From Saccharicrinis fermentans DSM 9555 = JCM 21142 (lineage in GTDB: Bacteria > Bacteroidota > Bacteroidia > Bacteroidales > Marinilabiliaceae), in contig NZ_KI912107.1 in NCBI RefSeq assembly GCF_000517085.1, positions 3,903,980-3,967,979 on the forward strand: 64,000 nt of DNA. Reading direction: 5' to 3'. The notes beneath the pieces are model-generated. The model saw only the letters and a list, made by a program, of their open reading frames with translations, was not told the DNA's origin and made no database searches. Both the position numbers and the translations under genes were made by a program. Within the stretch, counting starts at the first letter, position 1; each line of letters opens with the position of its first letter. This document shows positions 6,823 to 16,094 of the stretch, piece by piece.

Positions 6823-9342
6823 TTAAAATTTATAGGATATTTGCACTCCACTAAACCTTGGAGGTCCGGCAATATAAGTTGGGATACCAAAGGCATCACC
6901 CGTATTACCCGCATCAATAATATATTTTTCATCCAGCGCATTGTTCATATAGAAACCCAGCTCCAACGATTTTTTATACATCAGCCCTGCTTTAAAATTC
7001 AACAAACCATAAGCATCCTGTGCGATATTCTCATCATTATCCTCATCAAAGTAAACCTTTGATTTATAAGCATACGAAGGTCTCAAGTAAACACTCATCT
7101 GCTTAGAAACAGCAGGATTGAAGTTAAAGCCAAGTGAAAAAGAATTTTTGGGCGTTAATCTAAAAGTATTACCAGCATATTCTTGCTTATTACCATGGGC
7201 GTCCTCATCGTCAAACGTGGCATCTATAAAGGCATAATTAGCAAACAAACTACTACTTTTCATAAAGGCAAACTGAAAACCCAGTTCAAAACCTAAGGCA
7301 GAAGCACTACCCGCATCATCCGTAAACATCTCAATTCCTCCATTGTCCGACAATTCCACATAATCAGTCTGAAAATGATTATAATCATAATAATAGCCAT
7401 TTAAATCAAACTGCAAACGATTGTTCAAAAACAAGGATTTCATACCCACTTCATAAGACCAAACGATCTCATCATTCAACACTTCTGAATTTGTTGCATC
7501 CAAATTAATAACATTTGGCCTACGTCCTTTAGCCACGTTTGCAAAAGTGGTAATATGGTTGCTTACTTTATAGTTGGCAGCTAAGCGGCCTACTGCAGAC
7601 AAGAAGCTTTCGTTGCGGGTCAACTTCTCACCTCCGGTAGAAGCATACAGGTTATTGGGGAAAGTACCTAACAACATTCCCAAATACGAAGTTGTTTCGG
7701 CATCATCTACTTTATATCCAACAGTTATATCCTCATAAGTAGCCCTTAAACCTAAGGTAACACCAAACTTCTCCGTAAAGTCATAGGTAAAATCGGCAAA
7801 TATATCTGCCGCATAATTTTCTCCATAATTTGTATAAGCCTCGGTATTTGCCGGATTAAATGGAAGACCCGTGAGTTGCGCATAATCATCCCCTAAATAC
7901 GGGTAATTTTCATAAATTACAGGAACACCGTCAACAAGCAAATTATTGGTACCATATAGGTTATCTAGCAATAAAACCAAATAACTTCCTTCGTTGGTAA
8001 CAAGAGGAACACGCTGCGAGCCATCTTCATAAAAAAAGTTCGTCCCCAAGAAACCTTTAAAGCGATCATCATTATCAAAATTAAAACGAAACTCTTGACT
8101 AAACTGCTCTCCCTTAGAGATCTCATGAAAGAACAAAACAGGAGCAGCCGTACCATCCGCATCAAATGCCTCATCAGAATCAAACCTTCGATACGCAGTA
8201 GTAGATGTAAGATCCCAAGTATCATTAAAGCTATGTTTTAAGATTCCGGTAACACCCCACACGGTTCTATCCAACCCAAGATCTTCCCCCATATCCAGGT
8301 CCGCAAAGCTTGTAGGATCTGTATCTCCTCCCAACGGGGCATAGGTACCACTTTTAAAGGAAGTTCCAGGTGGTGTATCTTGCTGCCAGTTAGCAATAAC
8401 ATCCAAACGTGTTTTTTCGGCTAACATATATCGCAAGGAGGTACGAAAAGCCAAGGTTTCTTTTCCATTAAGTGTACCTCCCGACAAATTTTCAATATAA
8501 CCATCATACGCATTATAAATACCCGCCACTCTAACAAACAACTTATCTTTAAGTAGGGGTGTATTAAAATACCCACTCACTAAATTTTTGTTATAATTAC
8601 CATAACCCAACTTAAGACTACCAGAGGTTTCGCTTTTTGCTTTATTTTGAATAATATGCATCGCTCCAATCTGCGCGCTACGACCAAAGAGGGTCCCCTG
8701 TGGCCCCTTCAGGATCTCTACCCTTTCAATATCAAACAATTCAACAACAGAACCTCTGGACTTACTAATAGATACTCCATCTTGAAATACAGATACCCGC
8801 GGCTCAACTCTTGAATCTCCATCATCACTCGTAATACCTCTAATTACAATGCCCGGATTATTTGGACTCTGTAACTGCACCTGCAAACCTGGAACATAGT
8901 CGGATAAACCATCGTATTGAGTTGTATTAATATTATCAATAAATGAGTTTCCAACAGAGGTAATAGCGATAGGAACATCCATGTTACGTTCTTCGCGTTT
9001 TTGTGCCGTTACAACTAAACCTTCCAGTAGCATGGCACTCTCTTCCAACATAAAATTCTGCAAATTTTCACCTTGATAAAGCTGCACCGTTACTTGCTGA
9101 GTAGAATAGCCTATAAATGACACTTTAATTTGAATTTTACCCGCTGTTAGATCAGTAAGTAGGTAATTTCCATTCACATCCGAAATGGCTCCCTTCGTCT
9201 GCCCATCAATAATAATATTAGCTCCAACGATAGGCTCATGACCCTGGCCGGTCACTTTACCTTTTAATATACATTGAGACTGTGCAAAAATAAAGTTAGC
9301 AGTAATACACAACAAAAGGTTAACTAGAACAATTCTTTTCAT
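6823..9342 (-). CDS. TonB-dependent outer-membrane receptor
   Basis: An 839-residue receptor. In order: a signal peptide ending near residue 20 (NFIFAQ), a CarboxypepD_reg-like beta domain (about 22-100, VTGQGHEPIVGANIIIDGQT), a plug domain (about 115-235, containing DYVPGLQVQ, RGITSDDGDSRVEPRVSVF and ERVEILKGPQGTLFGRSAQI), and a 22-strand-type beta barrel ending in an aromatic residue (VQISYKF). It probably imports a ligand across the outer membrane using TonB energy. No SusD-like partner is adjacent, so this is not a classic SusCD pair. The plug style resembles siderophore/vitamin-type receptors. Substrate unknown. Confidence 0.93.
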   Translation of the reverse strand: MKRIVLVNLLLCITANFIFAQSQCILKGKVTGQGHEPIVGANIIIDGQTKGAISDVNGNYLLTDLTAGKIQIKVSFIGYSTQQVTVQLYQGENLQNFMLEESAMLLEGLVVTAQKREERNMDVPIAITSVGNSFIDNINTTQYDGLSDYVPGLQVQLQSPNNPGIVIRGITSDDGDSRVEPRVSVFQDGVSISKSRGSVVELFDIERVEILKGPQGTLFGRSAQIGAMHIIQNKAKSETSGSLKLGYGNYNKNLVSGYFNTPLLKDKLFVRVAGIYNAYDGYIENLSGGTLNGKETLAFRTSLRYMLAEKTRLDVIANWQQDTPPGTSFKSGTYAPLGGDTDPTSFADLDMGEDLGLDRTVWGVTGILKHSFNDTWDLTSTTAYRRFDSDEAFDADGTAAPVLFFHEISKGEQFSQEFRFNFDNDDRFKGFLGTNFFYEDGSQRVPLVTNEGSYLVLLLDNLYGTNNLLVDGVPVIYENYPYLGDDYAQLTGLPFNPANTEAYTNYGENYAADIFADFTYDFTEKFGVTLGLRATYEDITVGYKVDDAETTSYLGMLLGTFPNNLYASTGGEKLTRNESFLSAVGRLAANYKVSNHITTFANVAKGRRPNVINLDATNSEVLNDEIVWSYEVGMKSLFLNNRLQFDLNGYYYDYNHFQTDYVELSDNGGIEMFTDDAGSASALGFELGFQFAFMKSSSLFANYAFIDATFDDEDAHGNKQEYAGNTFRLTPKNSFSLGFNFNPAVSKQMSVYLRPSYAYKSKVYFDEDNDENIAQDAYGLLNFKAGLMYKKSLELGFYMNNALDEKYIIDAGNTGDAFGIPTYIAGPPRFSGVQISYKF

Positions 9343-9799
9343 TATTTACGAAATATAAGTTTTTGAATTAAAATCAAACAAACTTACATCCCTGCAGCCT
9401 TAAAGATCTTAAGTGAAAGTTATATCACCCCACATACAGTTTAAATAAATATTAAAAACAAAACACGTTTTTAAAATTACTTAATATAGAATATAACCAC
9501 ATCTTATTTTTTTAACCCCTTAAATTATTTTTTTCATTATTCCAAGTTGAGCTATAGTAAAATAGTATTAGCAACATGTAGGAATAAACTTAAGCACTAT
9601 AATTCAACAGATCTATTTTTCCACATATTGCTTAGTAGAGTAGCGCCTAAGCTTTTACTCCAATTAACACGTCGCACAATAATAATTGAAATCAAACGAT
9701 CAGCACCACTTGCCTCAAACCGCATTCCTGTATTCAGGACTGGCTTTTGTTGTTTCAAATGTTCTGAGAAAGATACGAGCACCCAATATGTTCTTCTTT
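9343..9799. other. Gene-free stretch between TonB receptor and DUF58 gene
   Basis: The part next to the receptor is very AT-rich and presumably holds its promoter. On the minus strand TATATTTC (9350-9357) lies 21 nt from a TTTG at 9379-9382, close to the Bacteroidota consensus, though the leader would be very short. The part at 9597-9782 has a minus-strand frame of 61 codons with no recognisable domain; I do not call it a gene. Confidence 0.35.
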
Positions 9800-11140
9800 T
9801 TACAGCAATCCCCTCGACTTTATCTCAAGGTATTTATTGACTGTGTTCACGGTCAACTCATCAGGAGCACTTAAAATGGCATGAATACCATGTCGTTTTA
9901 GTTCGCGCACAATGAGTTTCTTATCGAAAGAAAATTTCTCGGCAATGGTTTTCACATATATATCCTCAATGTTATGTGTTTTTTTTGCAGATAATTTCGA
10001 AAGCTCTGTATTCTCAAAAAACACCACTACCAATAAATGATTCTTGGCTAACTGCTGTAAAAAAGGAATTTGTCTTCGTGCCGAACTTAAACTTTCAAAA
10101 TTGGTATATAACATCATTAAACTACGGTGATGAATACTACGCTTTATTTGGGCATATAACAAAGCCAGGTTCTCCTCTTTAAAGTCAGTCTCCTGATTAT
10201 ACAAAACCTCCATAATACTTTGCAAATGTTTACCATTACGAGCAGCAGGAAGCGTTGAGTGAATCGTATTACTATAAGAAATAAGTCCTGCCTTATCATG
10301 TTTTAGCATGGCAATATTAGAAATGACCAGTGAAGTATTGATGGCATAATCCAGCAAAGTCATTCCATTGAAAGGCATCTTCATAGTACGTCCCATATCC
10401 AGGAGACTAAAAACCTGCTGTGATTTTTCATCCTGGTATTGATTCACCATCAGATGTCCCTTACGAGCCGTAGCCTTCCAGTTGATAGTTCTATAATCAT
10501 CCCCATTAATGTAGTCTCTGATTTGATCAAACTCCATCTGATTGCCAATCTTCCTAATTTTCTTAACACCAATTTCTGTAAGGCGATTCGAGATAGCCAT
10601 CAATTCGAATCTACGCATTTCGATGTAACTAGGATACACTTTTACCATGGCATCCTGATTAAAAATATACCTTCGGGAGATCAGGGATATGGGTGACCTG
10701 GCAAATATATTCAAAGCTCCAAAGTGATATTCTCCTCTGCTAACAGGCCTGAGTTCATAGCAGAACTGTTCTTCTTGCCGCGGAGTCAATACAAATCGCT
10801 CATTAAAATCTCTTTTTTGAAATTGTATAGGCAGCTCATCAATCAGGGTTATGAAGACCTTAAAACTAAAATGACTTTTAAAAGTAAGCTTCACCAGGTT
10901 CACATCACCATTCGAGAACCTCACCGGCAAAACCCGCATGGCTCTAATCCTTGACGAACTCTTACCTGCATACATTAAAACCGCATCTACAAAAAGTAAT
11001 AATACAAAAAGAAAAAACGATAATTGTCCGGCCACAAAAAACAGTTGGTAATACTGTCCCAAAATCATCAACACCATCATAAATGCCAACGAGCCAAAGA
11101 AACGTTTTGTAATAAAAAGAGACTTCCAAAATTTACGCAT
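9800..11140 (-). CDS. DUF58 domain protein
   Basis: A 446-residue protein with two N-terminal membrane segments (about 12-60) and a C-terminal DUF58 domain carrying the diagnostic motif GDDYRTINWKATARKGHLMV (about 220-239). A von Willebrand A-like fold follows (LLDMGRTMKMPFNGMTLLDY). DUF58 proteins are regularly partnered with MoxR ATPases, here encoded 41 bp upstream on the same strand. They are thought to act in chaperone-like maturation or envelope stress. The exact client is unknown. Confidence 0.88.
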   Translation of the reverse strand: MRKFWKSLFITKRFFGSLAFMMVLMILGQYYQLFFVAGQLSFFLFVLLLFVDAVLMYAGKSSSRIRAMRVLPVRFSNGDVNLVKLTFKSHFSFKVFITLIDELPIQFQKRDFNERFVLTPRQEEQFCYELRPVSRGEYHFGALNIFARSPISLISRRYIFNQDAMVKVYPSYIEMRRFELMAISNRLTEIGVKKIRKIGNQMEFDQIRDYINGDDYRTINWKATARKGHLMVNQYQDEKSQQVFSLLDMGRTMKMPFNGMTLLDYAINTSLVISNIAMLKHDKAGLISYSNTIHSTLPAARNGKHLQSIMEVLYNQETDFKEENLALLYAQIKRSIHHRSLMMLYTNFESLSSARRQIPFLQQLAKNHLLVVVFFENTELSKLSAKKTHNIEDIYVKTIAEKFSFDKKLIVRELKRHGIHAILSAPDELTVNTVNKYLEIKSRGLL

Positions 11141-11181
11141 TCCCTGCTTAATAAATTAGATATAAAAAAAACAGACCTTGT

Positions 11182-12162
11182 CTATCGTGGTATTTCAACA
11201 GAATCCACTATTTGCTGAATCACCGTATTGCTTTTCACCCCTTCCATCTCCTTCTCGGGCGTTAATATAACGCGGTGCGTCAATACAGGAATAACCACAA
11301 ACTTAATATCCTCAGGCGTTACAAAGTCACGCCCTTCAATAGCGGCATATGCTTTGGCTGCATTCAACACGGCCAACGAAGCTCTTGGGCTACCTCCCAA
11401 AAACAAAGCATTAGAATGACGCGTTTTCTCCACTATCTGAGCGATATATCTGATCAAGTCGGGCTCTACCAGTACCTTTTTAACAAGCTCTTGCAAAGCC
11501 ACGATCTGCGCTGCCGACACAACAGGATTCACCAATGACAATTCATTCGTATTTTCCCGTTCTTGGGCATTACTCAATATTTTCACCTCCTCATCCAACG
11601 AGGGATAATCCAGCTCAATTTTAAACAAGAAACGGTCTAGCTGGGCCTCTGGCAGTCGGTATGTACCTTCATGTTCTACGGGGTTTTGTGTTGCAAACAC
11701 AATAAACGGCGCCTCCATTTTTCGGCAGTCGCCATCGATGGTCACTTGTCGCTCTTCCATTACTTCAAAGAGAGCTGCCTGTGTTTTTGCCGGAGCCCGG
11801 TTAATTTCATCTATTAAAACCAGGTTAGAGAAGATAGGGCCTTCTTTAAATTCAAAAGCTGAGGTACCCACATTAAAAATGGTAGTTCCCAACACATCCG
11901 AAGGCATTAAATCGGGCGTAAACTGTATTCTTTTAAACCCGGTAGAAATACTTTTGGCAACCAACTTAGACAACATGGTTTTTGCCACCCCGGGAACCCC
12001 TTCCAACAAAACATGACCATTAGCTAACAAGGCAGTGAGCATCAGGTCTATAATTTTCTCTTGACCTACAATAATTTTTGCTATCTCATTCTTTATTTGA
12101 AATGCGGCCCGATTTAATTCTTCCAATCCCAACCTATTTTCAAATGGCGTTTGATCTTCCAT
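11182..12162 (-). CDS. MoxR-family AAA+ ATPase
   Basis: A 326-residue MoxR ATPase. Walker A is LLEGVPGVAKTMLSK (about 54-68), Walker B is LVLIDEINRAPAKTQAALFE (about 115-134), and sensor 1 is FATQNPVEHEGTYRLPEAQL. Arg-rich lid motifs follow, including GGSPRASLAVLNAAKA. It is cytosolic. Members of the family act with DUF58/VWA proteins to activate or assemble protein complexes. It is flanked by DUF4350 upstream (14 bp) and DUF58 downstream on the same strand, an established Bacteroidota gene order. Confidence 0.95.
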   Translation of the reverse strand: MEDQTPFENRLGLEELNRAAFQIKNEIAKIIVGQEKIIDLMLTALLANGHVLLEGVPGVAKTMLSKLVAKSISTGFKRIQFTPDLMPSDVLGTTIFNVGTSAFEFKEGPIFSNLVLIDEINRAPAKTQAALFEVMEERQVTIDGDCRKMEAPFIVFATQNPVEHEGTYRLPEAQLDRFLFKIELDYPSLDEEVKILSNAQERENTNELSLVNPVVSAAQIVALQELVKKVLVEPDLIRYIAQIVEKTRHSNALFLGGSPRASLAVLNAAKAYAAIEGRDFVTPEDIKFVVIPVLTHRVILTPEKEMEGVKSNTVIQQIVDSVEIPR

Positions 12163-12175
12163 ATCTTGACTATTT

Positions 12176-13381
12176 TTATTTTTTTTCGTCTCTACACTTA
12201 TCGTAGATAAATTCTATTTTCTTATTAAACTGTTCCAGATCCTCTTCCGAAATACTTTTCACCTCAACCAATCTTTTGCCCATATCAAAAAGCTGTTGTA
12301 CGGTACGTAAGGGCACATCACACTTTGTTGCTATCTCATCGTAGGTCTCAGCATTCAGAGAAGCCGTATCCACATAATACTGTGTACGCAAAAACTCTAA
12401 AAAAAAGCGATATCTCTTTTTTGCAATATCCAGGTGATCTTTCCTTCTAAAGTACAAACGCCCTATTGTTTCAACAAAAGTTAAAGTCGAATTTTCCGGA
12501 GGCTTAACAATAGGGATCATCCGCTGCTGTCGTTTTGCCGCAAACACCATATAAATGAGGATTCCAAAAAACAATATATACCAGGCATAACGCAAACTCT
12601 TTTGTGAAAGAATATACCTGAACTCCGATCCTGAAATAGGAGCTTCCTGCTTATAATACTCATCCCAAATAAGCGCTCGTTGTGGCAAATACGACAAACA
12701 CTTAAAGACATATTCGTAATTATTTCTTATTAACAAATTGTAATTGGTGAAAGCCTTCGGATTTGTATTTACATAAAAATATCCTTTCCCATACTGAATC
12801 CGAATAAAATTAGTCTTCGCTTTATCACCCAATCCTAATACCGTCGTCTTCAATGTGTCGTACGACTGAAAAAATGTATTACTGTAGGCTTTTTTATAGT
12901 AATACCCCCATGGTGATTTAAGCTTTGGATTCACCAAATTTAAACATATGGAGTCTTCTTTCATTAACTCAAAAGAAAAGTTTCCTTCCGTTTTAAATCC
13001 GAGGGTATCCTGCACCTGTTGAGAAAAATACACCGCCGCTATAAAAATATGATTACCCAACTCCGCAAGATTCAACATTTTTTTAAAGTCAAATTTATCC
13101 GGCTCAAAACGATTATTAATAAATAGGACACTTCCATCTTGCAAATCCCTATCATCCAGAAAATTTGCAATCGGAGAGTGTGACGTTTGGATACTGTCTT
13201 TAGGAAACAGCTGCTCTAATTCCTCAAACAAAATACTATTACCAAATGGAATTTCATCCGATTTTGAAAAACTAAGGCTCCAATCTATCTCTCCGGGAGT
13301 AATAATTAAAACAGTTATATATAACATAAAGCATAATAACAGCCCCCACACCAGATATTTATTATTCATACCTTTTCCCAT
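12176..13381 (-). CDS. DUF4350-type membrane protein
   Basis: A 401-residue protein with one N-terminal transmembrane segment (about 8-27), a periplasmic region of about 240 residues beginning with a DUF4350-like segment (FGNSILFEELEQLFPKDSIQ), a second transmembrane segment near 265-285, and a cytosolic helical tail (FVETIGRLYFRRKDHLDIAK). This is the usual architecture of the DUF4350 protein next to MoxR. It has no catalytic motif I can identify. It starts 3 bp downstream of the DUF4129-like gene, so they are co-transcribed. Confidence 0.75.
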   Translation of the reverse strand: MGKGMNNKYLVWGLLLCFMLYITVLIITPGEIDWSLSFSKSDEIPFGNSILFEELEQLFPKDSIQTSHSPIANFLDDRDLQDGSVLFINNRFEPDKFDFKKMLNLAELGNHIFIAAVYFSQQVQDTLGFKTEGNFSFELMKEDSICLNLVNPKLKSPWGYYYKKAYSNTFFQSYDTLKTTVLGLGDKAKTNFIRIQYGKGYFYVNTNPKAFTNYNLLIRNNYEYVFKCLSYLPQRALIWDEYYKQEAPISGSEFRYILSQKSLRYAWYILFFGILIYMVFAAKRQQRMIPIVKPPENSTLTFVETIGRLYFRRKDHLDIAKKRYRFFLEFLRTQYYVDTASLNAETYDEIATKCDVPLRTVQQLFDMGKRLVEVKSISEEDLEQFNKKIEFIYDKCRDEKK

Positions 13382-13383
13382 GC

Positions 13384-14118
13384 TTAAACAGACATTTTTC
13401 CTTGATGAATAAGCTGTTCAAACTCATCAAAATTAGCGTGAACCATCTTAAATTTTTCTTCACCGATACCAAACTGACCATACCATATATATTCATAGCT
13501 ACGCACCAATTGTTTAAACATTACTTTGCTAGAATCAGATTTCAGCTCATAATAATAATCCCTATTGGTTTTCCAGGGCTCCCACTGAATCACACCAGCG
13601 CTATCCAGATGTCTCAAACTTAACAAATACATCACCCTCACGGCCTCTCTATACGCCTTATTTTTTATGGCTACTTGTAAAATATCCTCCAGGTTTTCGT
13701 TATAAATATCATCATCCACCTGTTGAAAACGAAGGTTGGTGACCTTGGTGTTACCCGCAAAAATAAACAAGCCCGATGGCTTAATACCCAGAAGTTTTAA
13801 AATAATAAAGAGCAATATTAAAGCAGCTATTCCAATAAACACATACATCACCACTTTTCCATTGATACGACTTCGTAAAATATGCGTCCACAACCAATCC
13901 TTGATCTTATCCCAGATAGATTCCGGTTCCACATACCTATCGTACACATACTTGGGCATTAACTTATACGCCTCCATTGCTTCGACAGAAGCAGGCCTGT
14001 AATCCACCTTGCTTCTATCCCAAGGCTCCACAACGGTAGAATCCTGGCCATATAAACCCGCCCCTATAAAAAGAAGCAGGTTCATCAATAGAATTGTATA
14101 AAAAAGTTTATTATTCAT
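13384..14118 (-). CDS. DUF4129-like membrane protein
   Basis: A 244-residue protein from the ATG at 14118. A start eight codons earlier is possible, but the later ATG opens directly into a signal sequence (MNNKLFYTILLMNLLLFIGA). A second membrane segment is at about 103-122 (VVMYVFIGIAALILLFIILK). The C-terminal DUF4129-like region has YREAVRVMYLLSLRHLDSAG and a WYGQFGIGEEKFKMV stretch. It overlaps the upstream gene by 8 bp. The family is tied to MoxR/DUF58 operons and possibly to transglutaminase-like systems. Function unknown. Confidence 0.75.
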   Translation of the reverse strand: MNNKLFYTILLMNLLLFIGAGLYGQDSTVVEPWDRSKVDYRPASVEAMEAYKLMPKYVYDRYVEPESIWDKIKDWLWTHILRSRINGKVVMYVFIGIAALILLFIILKLLGIKPSGLFIFAGNTKVTNLRFQQVDDDIYNENLEDILQVAIKNKAYREAVRVMYLLSLRHLDSAGVIQWEPWKTNRDYYYELKSDSSKVMFKQLVRSYEYIWYGQFGIGEEKFKMVHANFDEFEQLIHQGKMSV

Positions 14119-14983
14119 CTTTAATAGTTGGTTCCTCTGCAACTTTATTAATCTTATCCAACAATGTTAAATTATCTTTATGTTCCACCAAACTATAATA
14201 CTGAAAGGATATAACAATCGATGGGAGCGGCGTTACAATGGCAGTTCCAATGGTTGAAATAACAGCCGTAATCATAAAAGGAAAAGAAACACCCGTCACA
14301 TTCTCTTGTAAAATACCCTGTGTTCCAGCAATAATTCCTGCAGGCACACCGAAAACAGCACTTAAAATCAACATAATAATAGATGCAATAAATAGCAACC
14401 CAAATGTTTGCCACCAGTGATTTTTCACTAAATAAAAACAGCGGGAAAAAGAATCTCCGAAACCTTTATTTTCTGCCGTTTTAGTAATAAGGATTAAGGA
14501 CAGGGGTATCATTACATAGAGGCCAGGAATAATCAGCGCAACCAAAGCCAGAATAACCACCAATCCCGAAAGGATATTAAAGCCTATATAAGAGGCAAAC
14601 AAGGAAGTAAACTTAGCCCAAACGTCCTTCACATCCACATTTCCTGCTCCTTTTTCCACGTACAACACCACATAACAATAAGCCAATCCGGTCAGGAATA
14701 TTTGCACAACCATATTGATCAAATTAAACAACATGGCTTTACCGGGCATGGTACTAACGAACTCTTCGGAAGCTCCAGCGTTGCCCATACTATTAAAAAA
14801 GTTAGTCAAGGAGGTATCCACATAAATACCACTTAATATAGCCTGTATAAGCACTGGGATACCTGCATACAAAAGCAATGCATACCCCAGGTTTTTATAT
14901 TCCTGCCTGATAAATGCAAACGATGCATTCAAAACATCGCTAAAATCTCTCTTTTGTCTTAGTTCTACTTTCTCGTCTAACAT
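14111..14983 (-). CDS. Polytopic membrane protein of the MoxR cluster
   Basis: A 290-residue membrane protein with about six hydrophobic segments: near 33-55, 89-115, 130-160, 163-185, 200-225 and 245-270. The N-terminus (FSDVLNASFAFIRQEYKNLG) resembles the starts of DUF975/GDPD-membrane-domain-like proteins. I cannot assign a molecular function. It lies 20 bp downstream of the SpoIIM-like gene and overlaps the DUF4129-like gene, so it belongs to the same operon. Confidence 0.6.
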   Translation of the reverse strand: MLDEKVELRQKRDFSDVLNASFAFIRQEYKNLGYALLLYAGIPVLIQAILSGIYVDTSLTNFFNSMGNAGASEEFVSTMPGKAMLFNLINMVVQIFLTGLAYCYVVLYVEKGAGNVDVKDVWAKFTSLFASYIGFNILSGLVVILALVALIIPGLYVMIPLSLILITKTAENKGFGDSFSRCFYLVKNHWWQTFGLLFIASIIMLILSAVFGVPAGIIAGTQGILQENVTGVSFPFMITAVISTIGTAIVTPLPSIVISFQYYSLVEHKDNLTLLDKINKVAEEPTIKDE

Positions 14984-15003
14984 ATATAATTATTTAGGTT
15001 AAT

Positions 15004-15984
15004 TTATTTTTGATGATCCATTTCGCTCATTACTTTTTTATGTACCTGGCTTGGATAGCTAAAAAAATACCAGATTATAAAAGTCAAGGAACCCAGAATG
15101 ATTAACAAATTAAGGATCAGTGGCATGGCATCATAATGCCGGGTAACAAAACTCTCTAGAAAACCCGCCATCATAAAAATGGGCACCAGTCCTACCATAA
15201 TTTTAACACCTCGCCTAACGCCTATTCCCAAGGCCGTAAGACGAGGAAGTGTACCCGGGAATAAAAAACTATTACCTAGAATAATTCCGGCAGCTCCCGC
15301 TATCACAAGTCCGGGAACCTCCAATCCTCCGTGTATATAGATAGCGAGAGAGGAGACCGAGAAGAGCTGTTTTTGGTAGAAAAATGCCTGAAAAGCACCT
15401 ATCATAATACCATTGCGTACCAACATAAAGCCCACACCAAGGGCGCTAAGCATACCACAAGCAAAGACTAAAAAAGAAACCCAGATATTGTTACTTGTAA
15501 TCATCAGAAACATCTCAAACTCATCCATTGAACCATAGATACCCATTGGATCACCTTTCTCGATATTATTCAGTGTTGTATTCACATAACTATCGCCTAA
15601 AATCAAACGCACAAAACCATCATCATTCAAAGCTGAAACAGCGCCCAACATGCCAGCTATTATAAATATAGCCAGTGATAATAGAAAATACTTACGGCTT
15701 TCGTATAATTCCAGCGGAAGTTCTCTGGTCCAAAAAGTTTTAAAACGACCAGCATTCTCCTTTTTGTTTTTGTAAATTTCCTGATGTGTTTTAACAGTTA
15801 ATGAATTAAGATATGCAATACTGGCTGATTTTGGATAGAAAGTTTTAGCATATGCCAAATCATCCGTCAGTTGAATAAACTGATCAGCTAACTCATCCGG
15901 GTTCAACTTATCGCCCTTCTTCATATTTTCTTCAAAACTTTGCCAGCGAGATCTGTTGCGGTTTATAAAGGTTATTTCTTTCAC
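15004..15984 (-). CDS. SpoIIM-family membrane protein
   Basis: A 326-residue protein if translation begins at the GTG at 15984, giving the family-typical start VKEITFINRNRSRW. A TTG 45 bp upstream would give a longer form, but a TATATTTG -7 box overlaps that TTG, so the transcript probably starts after it. A cytosolic helical N-domain (about 1-95) is followed by about five or six membrane segments with the SpoIIM-like motif IYIHGGLEVPGLVIAGAAG. In non-sporulating bacteria this family pairs with RDD proteins, as here (divergent neighbour at 16095). Role unknown. Confidence 0.8.
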   Translation of the reverse strand: MKEITFINRNRSRWQSFEENMKKGDKLNPDELADQFIQLTDDLAYAKTFYPKSASIAYLNSLTVKTHQEIYKNKKENAGRFKTFWTRELPLELYESRKYFLLSLAIFIIAGMLGAVSALNDDGFVRLILGDSYVNTTLNNIEKGDPMGIYGSMDEFEMFLMITSNNIWVSFLVFACGMLSALGVGFMLVRNGIMIGAFQAFFYQKQLFSVSSLAIYIHGGLEVPGLVIAGAAGIILGNSFLFPGTLPRLTALGIGVRRGVKIMVGLVPIFMMAGFLESFVTRHYDAMPLILNLLIILGSLTFIIWYFFSYPSQVHKKVMSEMDHQK

Positions 15985-16026
15985 AATAATGTTAAGCTCA
16001 ATTAAAAATTGGTTGCATTCACGAGT

Positions 16027-16034
16027 CAAATATA
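16027..16034 (-). promoter_or_regulatory. -7 box TATATTTG for the leftward SpoIIM/MoxR operon
   Basis: The minus strand reads TATATTTG, an exact match to the Bacteroidota -7 consensus TAnnTTTG. No clear TTTG lies 19-21 nt upstream. Transcription would begin near 16020, leaving a leader of about 36 nt before the GTG at 15984. Confidence 0.45.
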
Positions 16035-16054
16035 AGTAATAGATGTAAATTTGT

Positions 16055-16062
16055 TACATTTG
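16055..16062 (+). promoter_or_regulatory. -7 box TACATTTG for the RDD gene
   Basis: TACATTTG matches TAnnTTTG exactly and lies 33 bp before the ATG at 16095. The -33 element is weak. It is back to back with the leftward -7 box at 16027-16034, so the two divergent operons share a compact promoter region. Confidence 0.45.
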
Positions 16063-16094
16063 GCGTGTCTTAATTTAACAAATTAAATTGTTTC

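Noticed and set aside
9597-9782. 61-codon minus-strand frame
   Set aside because: The words are protein-like but I recognise no family and there is no clear start signal; left as intergenic.
9547-9840. 97-codon plus-strand frame before the DUF58 gene
   Set aside because: Low-complexity translation with no domain, overlapping the 3' end of the DUF58 gene on the other strand.
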